A DNA stretch of 64,000 bases, from assembly GCA_001936135.1 (NCBI GenBank), contig CP012819.1, forward strand, positions 1,769,501 to 1,833,500, given 5' to 3'. Each line of letters starts with the position of its first letter. The stretch's first letter is position 1. A model generated the notes under the pieces. That model did no database searches. It was not told the origin of the DNA and worked only from the letters and a program-made list of their open reading frames with translations. The stretch comes from Saccharomycopsis fibuligera x Saccharomycopsis cf. fibuligera. Its lineage: Eukaryota; Ascomycota; Saccharomycetes; Ascoideales; Saccharomycopsidaceae. Made by a program: the position numbers and the translations under genes. Below are positions 31,775-41,389 of the stretch, in pieces.

Positions 31775-33205
31775 ATGAAAATTGAAAAACTCGCTGCTAA
31801 TGCAAGATTAACGAAATTTGATAAGTTATTTAAGATTCAGAACAACAAACTTTGGTATGATAATCCTATTACTGAATCTAGCCTGCTCAGATTATGTGTT
31901 CCTCAGGCTTATCAAAAGGATTTACTAGCCGAAACCCATGGTGTTACTCATTTAAGTCTGTACAAATTATATTTGAAACTAGCTGAGAAATATTATTGGC
32001 CCTCTATGTTTGCTGATATCAAACGTTTTGTCCATCGATGCGATGTTTGCCAACGCACGTTAGCTGGTCCTACTACGAATAATTTGCTTGAACCATTAGA
32101 GATTCCACAGTCTCGATGGCTGAGTATCTCCATCGATTTTGTTACTGGGTTTCCACCGTCTGGTAAAACCGACATGGTATTAGTTGTCGTGGATAGATTA
32201 ACAAAATACTCTCATTTCTTACCAGTGAGCAAAACGATCACTGGATATAGCACAGCTATGATTTTGATAAATGAAGTATTCCGTTTACATGGTATTCCCA
32301 ATGAAATAGTCTCGGATAGAGATGTTCGGTTTCAAAGTGTCATGTATCAAACTATTATGGACAAATTGGGAATTAAGTTAAAGATGAGCACAGCCAATCA
32401 TCCGGAAACTAACTGCCAAACCAAGAGAACCACGAAAACCCTAACTGGGATACTACGTCGGTATTGCTTTAATCAATTCTGTTCTTGGCGAAAATTTTTA
32501 CCTATGGTAGAATTTGCTTACAACACCTCCTACCACCACAGTATCAAGTGCACTCCTTTTTTTGCAGACCACGGTTATGAAGCTCCAGACCCTTTTTATG
32601 GTAGACGATTTTCTGAAGGCAACGTCACACCTACGGAAGAATATTTGAAAGTCGCTCAAGCTGTACTCCATCGCACAAGAGAATATTTATTACAACAGCA
32701 ACATCGTTCTCAGGTAATTGCAGATGAAAACCGTCGCGAAATCTCTTTTGATATTGGAAATTGGGTCCTTCTCCACAGAGATGCTCATTTTGGTGCTGAT
32801 GGTCCGTATAAGAAAATTCACCCAGTATACCTCGGACCATATAAAATTGTTAAAAAAGTGGGGGAAAGTGCTGTTGAATTAGACTTACCTTATATAACCA
32901 AACAGCATAGAGTTATTAATGTTAGATGGTTGAAATTATACAAAGAACCTGACGTTCTATATCCAAAAGAACCTCCTAGAAACGAAATAGAAGCCGCTGC
33001 TAGGGCAGATGAAATTATTGCAATAGCTGGCATTGCAAAAGACTACTTGCATGTGTTTTGGCAAGATTGCAAACCTGAGCATGCCACGCCTATATCGTTT
33101 GAATTCTTCAGAACTAAAGTACCAACCAATTTACGAAATGCTTTAACTGAACAAATTAACTATCTCAAAAGAACTGGGGTAGCCTCTAAGGGGGAGGAAG
33201 TGTAA
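31775..33205 (+). CDS. A3 integrase (looks whole)
   Basis: 476 codons with the zinc-binding end (CDVCQRTLAGP), core landmarks (SIDFVTGFPPS, SDRDVRFQSV, ANHPETNCQTKR) and the GPY/F module. It ends inside the first bases of the 3' LTR. It follows the RNase H frame closely. The same two-part layout of pol in A1, A2 and A3 argues that it is a family trait. Confidence 0.9.
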   Translation: MKIEKLAANARLTKFDKLFKIQNNKLWYDNPITESSLLRLCVPQAYQKDLLAETHGVTHLSLYKLYLKLAEKYYWPSMFADIKRFVHRCDVCQRTLAGPTTNNLLEPLEIPQSRWLSISIDFVTGFPPSGKTDMVLVVVDRLTKYSHFLPVSKTITGYSTAMILINEVFRLHGIPNEIVSDRDVRFQSVMYQTIMDKLGIKLKMSTANHPETNCQTKRTTKTLTGILRRYCFNQFCSWRKFLPMVEFAYNTSYHHSIKCTPFFADHGYEAPDPFYGRRFSEGNVTPTEEYLKVAQAVLHRTREYLLQQQHRSQVIADENRREISFDIGNWVLLHRDAHFGADGPYKKIHPVYLGPYKIVKKVGESAVELDLPYITKQHRVINVRWLKLYKEPDVLYPKEPPRNEIEAAARADEIIAIAGIAKDYLHVFWQDCKPEHATPISFEFFRTKVPTNLRNALTEQINYLKRTGVASKGEEV

Positions 33206-33525
33206 CAAATCAGTTTAGAATAACTTCTGATAAAGTTAACTCTTAGACCGGTAGCTCTTGGCTACAGTTAGACCCTGGCACCAGATGACGCCTGCTTACG
33301 AACCTCCTAACAATAACTATATTAGAAGCTGGGTTCGCCATTATAACTATTATGTATTCTATATAGAATAGCAGTAAGCGAAGTGATCTTCCTTTCATTA
33401 CAATATATTTTTTTTCTTTATTTTATCTACAGCATTACCTCTCTTCCTAGTCCATCCTAGAAATAACTATGAATCCAGAAACTTTTTCACGTCTTAATTT
33501 AGATCCTACGACCCCATCTCTTACA
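33201..33525 (+). repeat. A3 3' LTR (A2-like subgroup)
   Basis: 325 bp, almost the same as the A2 3' LTR (18692-19016) including a shared 6-bp AAACCC outer flank (33526-33531) that leads into a family B LTR, just as at A2. Confidence 0.9.
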
Positions 33526-33531
33526 AAACCC

Positions 33532-33670
33532 TGTTGTGTTTAAAAGAGGGTTAGTTCTCTACTAAGTATTTTTTAAACACGTATTGTTAAGGTTATTATC
33601 GTTATCGATGGGTATATCGGCTTACCCTTTACTGCGCCCATCCTATATACACAAGTTAAAAGGAACACGT
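33532..33670 (-). repeat. Family B LTR fragment shared with the B2/A2 junction
   Basis: TGTTGTG...AAGGAACACGT, essentially identical (about one difference) to the inverted outer end of the B2 3' LTR, then abruptly unrelated sequence. It marks the end of the A2/A3 inverted duplication. Confidence 0.88.
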
Positions 33671-33761
33671 ATATATTGCAGACGCGAATGCTGATAAACT
33701 AACATTGGCTGCTATACCAGGGATCCTGGATGAAACAAACTAACATGTTTAGTGGATAGTG

Positions 33762-33831
33762 ACGAACATTGACGAACATTGAGTCTTAGACCGACAAACC
33801 TGAATACAGTTAACCAATATTTATTCCGTAA
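33762..33831 (+). repeat. Family D LTR start piece forming an inverted pair
   Basis: About 62 bp starting TGACGAACATTGAG, a near-perfect inverted copy of 34095-34156, the outer end of the family D LTR that follows. The pair encloses 33832-34094 and could fold into a long hairpin. Confidence 0.75.
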
Positions 33832-34156
33832 TTTACGGAATACTGACATCTCAGGGTTCATGTTTTTAGAGGTAAAAGCCTTGTATTTCTAATATAACTA
33901 ATAATAAATACATCAGAATATTGGGTGGAACCATGTATCGATAGTTATCAGACTGGAAAATACATATTGATATTGATCTATAAATACTACCAAGTGAAAT
34001 TCTATAATTAGTTCTAAAATATGTTCATTACGTCATATTATCTTCTGGGTATCCACTGATGGTTATATTTTTAGAACACAATATTCCTCAATATATTATG
34101 GAATAAATATTGGTTAACTGTATTCAGGTTTGTTGGTCTAGAACTCAATGTTCGTC
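33832..34156 (-). repeat. Element D 3' LTR
   Basis: On the plus strand it runs from ACGGAATACTGACATC to CTAGAACTCAATGTTCGTCA. It matches 38329-38594 in the outer parts (GGTTTGTTGGTCTAGAAC, AATACTGACATC) with strong divergence and a length difference in between. Confidence 0.7.
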
Positions 34157-34216
34157 ATCTTCGTCATCACTCGCTCTTTGTTGAGATATTAGGTTCTGAA
34201 GATACCAATTATTTCA

Positions 34217-35467
34217 CTAATGGTAAGAATAATGAGTAAGTGGTTTTGTTAATAGGTCTGCAATTTGCTCTTTGGTGTTAACATATTCTAAGTTCATGTT
34301 GATATTGTTGATATCTTGTCTGCAGTATGCTACTCGGATGTTCACATGCCTGTTCCTCTTATTAAAACCTTCTTTGCTGATCATGTTTATACCGGCTTTG
34401 CTGTCTGTTTTGATAACTGTTTTATTCGGTTTCTTGCCATTCATCCATTCCAATATGCTTCTCATATTGTTCTTGCTTTATACTAGTAGATATAGCGACC
34501 ATTTCAGATTCAGCTGGAGACAATGCAGTTAATTTGCTCAGTTCAACATTCAACGATATCAAGTCATTATTGTAATAGTAAACACTGCTCACCGTACTTC
34601 TATAGTGATTGTCAGAATTGTAAGTAGCATCAGTAGAGGCAGTAACTTTATTATCAGATCACTTTCTTCTGAATATCAAACCTTTGTTTGCTGTACCTTT
34701 TAGGTGTTGTAGTATTCTCAGAGTATACTGAGACATTTCTTCCCTAGGTTCAAGCTGCAAATTTAAAAGGTAATTTGTGCAATAAGCAATATCCGGCCTA
34801 GTGTGGGTACTTGCATACAACAAAGAACCGATTATTTCTCTGATATTAGCTACTTGTTCAGTATGGTATTTTTCATTTTTCATCACATAGTTATGTTTCA
34901 TGTAGTCTGTTGCAGGTGTTGGTTTAATTTTCATATCTGGTGTTCCAAATCTTTCAATGATTTTTTATATGTAATTTTGCTGATCAAGCTTAATGTACTC
35001 TCTAATATACTTTCCCTTTTTCTTTGAATATACCTCAGTCATATTCAATCCCAAAAGTTTTCTATTCAACCCGAAGTTATCCTGAAATTGTTGTTTTGTT
35101 CCTGGACCGTTTTCAATTCAATGCTCTCACCTATGGATTTTATGAGCTCTGTAGCAACATGTTTATCTTCACAAGCAATAATAATGTCATCAACAAATGT
35201 CATAAGAATGCGCACTATTCTTTCCTTTTCCTCAAGCAGATACCGGCAGGGGATGGCTTCCTTTAATTCCAAGTTATATTTTATCAAGATGTTTTTAAAA
35301 TGAGCATAAAAATTTCTTCCACTTGTTTTGAGCCCATAGAGACTTTTCTGTAATATTAAAACAAGTACCGGTCCTTTTGGTATATATGTGGTCTTTGCCG
35401 TGTAGAAGCTGGAAGGGGTAATAAAAACATCATGGTCAATTTCTACATGCGTGTAAGCATTTTTCAT
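34217..35467 (-). CDS. Element D RT and RNase H region, decayed
   Basis: Copia-type RT and RNase H signatures (SLYGLKTSGRNFY, FVDDIIIACED, TRPDIAYCTNYLL, KTDSKAGINM). Broken in many places. Confidence 0.75.
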
Positions 35468-36540
35468 GTCACATTGGAATATGTGGAGATTTTTCTGTTG
35501 CGCTGAAGAGATACCTAATCTTACAATGTCAGCTACGAATGTGAGTGCATAAATCTCAAGATTACTATCCTTTTCGTTGTCAGCTCCCGTTTGGATATTA
35601 ATTGCTCAGTGAGATTGTCCTTTCTAATCGGAGTTTGGAGTTCTTCGTGTATAACTGCGAGCCATTTGTCCTTCTCATCAGCGCTCAACAATTCTTGAGT
35701 AGTGATTAGTAATGATTTTACTTCGATTCTTTACCACAAAGACTACGGTTTGTAACTCAACCGCAGATGATTTTTTTTTATTCGTTCCATTGTCCTGACT
35801 TTTGTCATTTAACTCGGTGGGGAGAAAAGTATAACTGAAGACTGTTCCAATGTTTGTTCGGCTTGCGGCACCTTAGTTTCTTTATCTTGTCGCACTTCAT
35901 GTTCTTGGTTGGATTTCAGCTCCTCTTCGTTACCATTCTGCACCTTGTTAGGGTATTGCTTCCCTGATTCAAATTTCTTTGTTTCGAAAAATACTCTCTC
36001 ATCTTTGGAAGATTTATGTTCGATCTTGCGTAAGCCATCATTTTTCTTTACCCCGGTTACTTTTCACTCAGTTGATTCGTGATCATAATCGTCATAATCG
36101 CTTTCACTGGCTTGATGTTTGGAATCGTTTTCCTCACTTACCTGTATCAAACTCAGAAGTATACAGTGATGTTAGGTCAAATTTATTTTTGAGATCGGAA
36201 TGTTGTCCGGAGATATACTCTTGTAGCGTAGAATCGTTTGTATGATTTTGTAGGTCGTATTCTTTATCTGCAATGTTTTCCAAAACATGGTGGTTGTTTT
36301 TCACCAGTGCTCGTATATCTATGTTATTTAGATCGATTTCAATTACTTCATCATCAGAAATGTTACCATCAGGTAGGTTTCATTATCAAGTGGTTGACCT
36401 GTAATAATGTGGCCTTAAGTTGAGTCTAAAGACATTCCCAATTCACAATTTTCTATCACTTCATTGAATACGTGCTCATCGGCTGGACCATCAGTAATGT
36501 TGATTGTAATATCGGCGGTTTTGTCTTCACTAATGGAAGC

Positions 36541-37249
36541 TTATGATTGGAAGAATCTATAGTTGTTGGACTCAATAAGTTTGTCGGACTCAAAAAGTTT
36601 GTTCTCCACGACGAATAACTTTTGATTGTTTCTAGTACAGAGGATTGTACCGGTAACTGCCTTTGCTTTGGTCTTGAGAGTCTTAGGCCTGCCTAATATT
36701 GCTACTTCTTGTCCAAATATTGGTCGTTGGTCTATGCTCATATTGAGGTAAAGATCAAATTCCTTGCTATACAGTTTATAGAGGTTGTCTTTACTGAAAT
36801 AGTCTTTCATGGGTCTTAACAGAGATGCTTTAAGTTTGCGATTATAGGTGATGTTATAGATGACGTTGATATAATTGAGTTCAAAAGTTGAAGTTTGCAC
36901 TGGTGATAGACCACTGTCAATGTAAAGTGATCTCAACATTCTGATTATTTTTCCATTATATCTTTCTGCTAATCCATTTTGAGTTGGGATGAATGCTGTA
37001 GTAGTGGTATCGTTGACGTTGCGTTTCTTTATATACTCTTGGAAACGGTTGTTGGTATATTCTGTCCCATTGTCTGTATGTAAGGCTCTGATGTTGCAGA
37101 TGGAATTGCTCGAATGCCGCTGGAGCATTGGCACCTTTCTTGTTCTTGATTGGGTATAATAGAGGGTATCTAGAATAATTGTCTATGAATATGACTGGTA
37201 ATTGCTTGTATTTATTTTTTACTCTTATTTTTGTCACGTCTGAGTGCAT
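36541..37249 (-). CDS. Element D integrase region, decayed
   Basis: Copia integrase core: VIFIDNYSRYPLLYPI, HTDNGTEYTN and TQNGLAERYNGKIIRML. Broken. Confidence 0.75.
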
Positions 37250-37718
37250 GGTGACGAATGTAGTTTTTGCGTTATATTTATCGTGACTACCCTAAATGGC
37301 TGATGGGGCTGTTGTTTTTCATTGGAACCAGGTGGCGCATTCTTTGTTATTTTGAATTTTTTCTTTGGTTCTGATGTCCTTTTCTTCTACCATTTTCTTT
37401 GGGTATTTTTTGTTAGTATGTAATAGTTTCCGGTGGATGTTGTGGATTGTTTTGGTCTTGACAATTTTTGCTGTTAGATATGAATATTGGTCTTGTCTTA
37501 TTAGTTCGTATGTGTTGGTCCTATAAATCGAGCATGGTGTTGATTAGTACCAATTGTTTTTGTTAAAAAGGTCGTTCTCAGCTAAAATGTTATCATCGAA
37601 GCCTTTTGATATTAACACGTCAATCGCGAATTTGTTGTTTCCCAGTATAAGGTCAAATTTGCCTGCAGCTGTTACTGATATATCTGCGGCTTTGCGTGAC
37701 CGATGTCCTCCGTCGGTT

Positions 37719-38204
37719 CTATATCATAAAGATAGTCTTCAAAGCTGAAAATAGTTGCTTGACCACCACTATCAACAAATATGTCTGTAATTTATTGTCT
37801 TCAAGAGACAAATGTCGTACTTTTGGAAAGCTTGTTCTTCTGCATAGAACTCGCTTCATTTTATCCTCATCTTCTTTTTTGTTTTGTTTGTACTTGGCTT
37901 TCTTGAAATGAGTGAGTCTTCTGCTTTCAACCACAGTTTGATAATGTTTTTGCATCATGTCGAATACATCGTCCAAGTCTCTTTTGCTTAATATCAGGTT
38001 TCCGACAGTTCTAACCTGTGTCATAGGACCGCGGAGTTCTTGAAGAACTTGTTCAGTTAACGGTTTATCATTTAGAGGATAGTTGATTCTGTGTGCCATT
38101 TCTTTTAATAGTCCGAGTTCTGGAAATTCATCCTTGTGGTTTGAAGGCTCTATAATTAACTCTGGAATCCCAGAAAGACCCGACATGAAAAGCATAGTTT
38201 GCAA
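37719..38204 (-). CDS. Element D gag-like region
   Basis: 161-codon frame, helical and charged (LSKRDLDDVFDMMQKHYQTV, KYKQNKKEDEDK). The position before the integrase and the repeat context fit gag. No zinc knuckle is visible. Confidence 0.5.
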   Translation of the reverse strand: MQTMLFMSGLSGIPELIIEPSNHKDEFPELGLLKEMAHRINYPLNDKPLTEQVLQELRGPMTQVRTVGNLILSKRDLDDVFDMMQKHYQTVVESRRLTHFKKAKYKQNKKEDEDKMKRVLCRRTSFPKVRHLSLEDNKLQTYLLIVVVKQLFSALKTIFMI

Positions 38205-38328
38205 TTGAAGTACCGGGCTTTGTTTCTAAAGGTTAAGCTATCCATCTGTGTTCTGATATCTTTGAGACACGTTATAGGGTTGATGCTCTGGAAACCATAA
38301 GCTACGCTAGCAGGGAGTTCGCGCCACT

Positions 38329-38594
38329 ACAGAATACTGACATCACAATGCTCATATTTTGACTGTAAAAGCCCTGTATTTCCGATATAAGTAACTAATT
38401 GTAAGTATATAAAAATATTTCTTTGGACCATGTATGAATACTAATCAGACTGAATACAAAAGATGTTAGAAAGTCGCGATCAATGGTAGTAAATACATGT
38501 ATCGTGCACCAAGATAAAATATTCACAGACTTTTTTTGTAAGACGTGTTATTTTGTATGATTCAGGTTTGTTGGTCTAGAACACAATGTTTGCC
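38329..38594 (-). repeat. Element D 5' LTR
   Basis: Plus-strand text AGAATACTGACATCACAATG ... CAGGTTTGTTGGTCTAGAAC and on to ACAATGTTTGCC. It is shorter than its partner and diverged. Confidence 0.7.
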
Positions 38595-38708
38595 ACAATG
38601 GCCTTAATTTTGGTTCAATATACTGTTAAAGAATTCATATTTACTATTGTTTATTGTTCAACACTACCATTTGTATTTAGTTCAACCCAATATTGTTACA
38701 TATTTATT

Positions 38709-38979
38709 ACGGGATACTGTCATTTGAGGTGCCAAACTTTTAGATGGAAACCCTTAGATCTCTAGTATAACAAAATGATAACAAATATATAATAATGTTG
38801 GGTTGGACCTCCTGTAAATAATAATTGGGCTGAATGCAAAAGATGTTACTGATTCGCGATAACTAGTAGTAAATTCGAGGACCATGCACCGCGATAAAAG
38901 ATCAACGATGTTACCCCGTAAGGAATACTATTTAATTGCGCTCAGGTTTGTTAGTGTAGAGATTAATGTTTGTCAGTTG
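38709..38979 (-). repeat. Family D solo LTR
   Basis: Plus-strand text GGGATACTGTCATTTGAGG ... CAGGTTTGTTAGTGTAGAG ... ATGTTTGTCA follows the same layout as the element D LTRs. It sits 115 bp outside the 5' LTR of D. Confidence 0.65.
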
Positions 38980-41389
38980 ATTACTATTTGGTTAGACCAG
39001 AAGTAGAAGAATTTCAAGAACAAAATGAGTCTCCCAGTATATAGGAGATCCCGAAGGTTAAAGGTAGTTTGAATGTTCTACAACAGGTTCGCAAAAGTGT
39101 GTCACTAGAGTGAAGAGAACATTTTGATTCAAGCAGAACCAAGGGTTTGGGGACTAACATAGACTAGGCGTATTGGGTCACCGTTGACACTTCACTATCA
39201 GTGGTAGAATGATGTAACTGGATGTATTCTGGATCAACTTTGAGCTATAGCATAACAGATGAAGAGATATAAACATGGAATGAGCTGAGGTAGAAAGTTC
39301 TATGCAGTTGCAGAGCGCCTATCTACTTCTTTGAATACCTGAATTCTGATCCATGTTGTAGTCAGTCCTGCTATTACTTATATACTGTTCAATCTGTCGG
39401 AATATAGTTGCTAAACCTACCTCGGATACCTGTGCGAATCGCTTCTCCGAAGTACTGGTGCGATCTTTCTATCCGATACTAGTTAAGGGAAGCTACACAC
39501 TTCAGATTTTGAAAATGAATATTTAGTAAATATTAATTACTCATGCGTAGATCTGCAGGCCTGGAACTAAATGGTTGTTTTCATTTCTTGTTTCTTGGAA
39601 GATTTGGTCCTCAGGATAGTAAATGTTTCATTGAGCCTAAATAATATATTCTAACTTCAGTAATCTTGATTCGTTTATTCGAGCAATTAAGATTTAACTT
39701 TGTAAACTTCGACAAAATTGCGGAGTCTCAAAAGACGGGTTGGCTGGAACTGTTGTTTATGCACTTTTCTTATCTTTTTTCAATACGCTTTAACTGAGCT
39801 GTATGGCCGTAGCGATACCATTTTGCACAGTACAGAAATGAAGGGTTCAAGCCCCGAAGGCCAGGTCTATTGAAATCATCAGCAGTTTCTTTGGAACGCA
39901 TTCCAGTGTTATAGGTTTGGGTAGTATTAGCCTTTAACTGTTCGGTAAATACCCAGAATATCCCAACATTCAGGCTGCTCAAGTCACAATTCTCAAGCAT
40001 AGCTCCTTCAAATATGTTCTTTAAATGAAGTGATTGACTTCAGCGCGGATTGCCGCTAATCAATGGATGATGAAAATTGTTTTCATGTGATCTACAACTC
40101 AATTTACTCTCTACGATGTTGATTGCCGTATCGTTTGCTGATTTCTGCGCAGATTATTCATCATTAATAGTGTGTTCATACTCAAAAATAATTTCCTAGG
40201 TAGTTGTTTGCGCTTCATTTGGTGACCTAAGTGGTACATCTTTACTTACTATTGTGTTTCTATTTTTCGTACTCTGATCGATATCTTCAATACCAAGTGA
40301 AGCTCTTCACTCTTATAATTTTCATAAAACTTACTTTCTTCAACATTTACTGCATAGTATTCCATGCTCTTTTGAGTGCCTTGCGGAACGTCGTGATTGG
40401 TTATACTAATAGGGGTTTTGTTGTCAATAGATGGTAGTTAAATTTCTGGAATCATCGAGTTACAATGATATATCGTTTTCATCTTTTGCACTTTTTTCCT
40501 TAAAAGTTAGCGCCTCTTCTGTTTGATGAAATATGCTTCCTAATAGTTTTTGTTTTTGATCTCGTTATCGTCTTGTGAAGGTTTCACACATGAATAAAAG
40601 TTACTAATGTCAATAGATGATTTACTAGTATGGTGAGCGCCATTTATCGGTGATACCACTGTTCTAATACTCAACGTTTGTCAACTTAACTCATTTTTTG
40701 ACCACTGAATTACTCTATTTACTCCTGTGCTATTCTCACCTCACTTATACTATTTTTGGTTCTCATGTCAACCAGTTGATCTACTGCTAATCTGTAGCTT
40801 TGCCGTACTGCTTCATAGTCAGTATACTTGTTTTTTTTTTTTTTTTAGTCTTTACTGACCAATTTGATTTTAGTTAGCTTGCAGACTTTATACGAATACA
40901 CTATTACATTATTAGTAAAAATATTATTTTCAACATAGTTTCATGCGCGAGAACTGCGGAGTAAGGTTAAAGATATAGTGTGGGCCATCAGAAGTTGGGG
41001 CTTTTCTTGTGAACATGGTTTGAAGCCCTGCTCCATAACGTATGCATATACCTATATAAGGGTAGATAAATGTATTATGAGCCATGTGGTATCCAATTCA
41101 GTGGTACTTATTCTTTCTGTTAGGAGCTCTGATGTAATGCATGCATACCCCGAATAAATGGAATTAAGAATGCCAACAAAATGGCTTTTAAGGACAATAT
41201 TACTAGTCCTGTCAGGAATTAATCAGGACATACGGCATAGACTTTTTGATGGTTCAGGGAAAGCCACTGAATGCTAATTCTGGCATTGTGTCCTTCAAGT
41301 ACTACATTCTACTGAAGTTCGTCTGAGAAAAAACATTAAGCTTATTTGTGTACACTTGCGATTATAAAATCAGTCAATATTTGACCAGT
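38980..41389. other. Non-coding transition zone with a gag relic
   Basis: 2.4 kb without a believable host gene. At 39770-40000 (minus) a 76-codon frame includes FLYCAKWYRYGHTAQLKR, which looks like an eroded retroelement gag zinc knuckle (CX2CX4HX4C type). A 16-bp T run is at 40831-40846. The rest is unassigned. Confidence 0.4.

Larger units (their letters stand above)
28633..33525 (+). mobile_element. Element A3: near-complete Ty3/gypsy retroelement beside tRNA-Leu
   Basis: 4893 bp on the plus strand, starting 12 nt from the tRNA-Leu gene. 5' LTR 28633-28955, primer-binding site TGGTAGCGC (28958-28966, initiator tRNA-Met as in Ty3), gag about 28899-29784, protease-RT-RNase H 29747-31744, integrase 31775-33205, purine tract AAGGGGGAGGAAG (about 33188-33200), 3' LTR 33201-33525. 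Gag and pol overlap in different frames, consistent with the +1 shift known for Ty3. It looks nearly whole, with about one or two breaks. The two LTRs differ at roughly 30-35 positions and belong to different subgroups, and no matching target duplication is seen, so the element is probably a recombinant. Confidence 0.9.
33832..38594 (-). mobile_element. Element D: decayed copia-type retroelement
   Basis: Minus strand, about 4.8 kb. LTR-like ends are at 33832-34156 and 38329-38594. Reading from the 5' end: gag/protease region about 37719-38204, integrase about 36541-37249 (LHTDNGTEYTNNRFQEYI, TQNGLAERYNGKI), RT about 34659-35467 (KSLYGLKTSGRNFYAHF, TFVDDIIIA, IGSLLYASTHTRPDIAY), RNase H 34217-34465 (KTDSKAGINM, KEQIADLLTKPL). 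Integrase before RT is the copia order. TGGCGCGAACTCCC (38313-38326, minus) next to the 5' LTR is a candidate primer-binding site. More than ten breaks; old. Confidence 0.82.

Noticed and set aside
39840-39870. GGGTTCAAGCCCCGAAGG resembling a tRNA T-arm
   Set aside because: Stem lengths are wrong and no partner arms occur; it lies within the gag-like relic frame.
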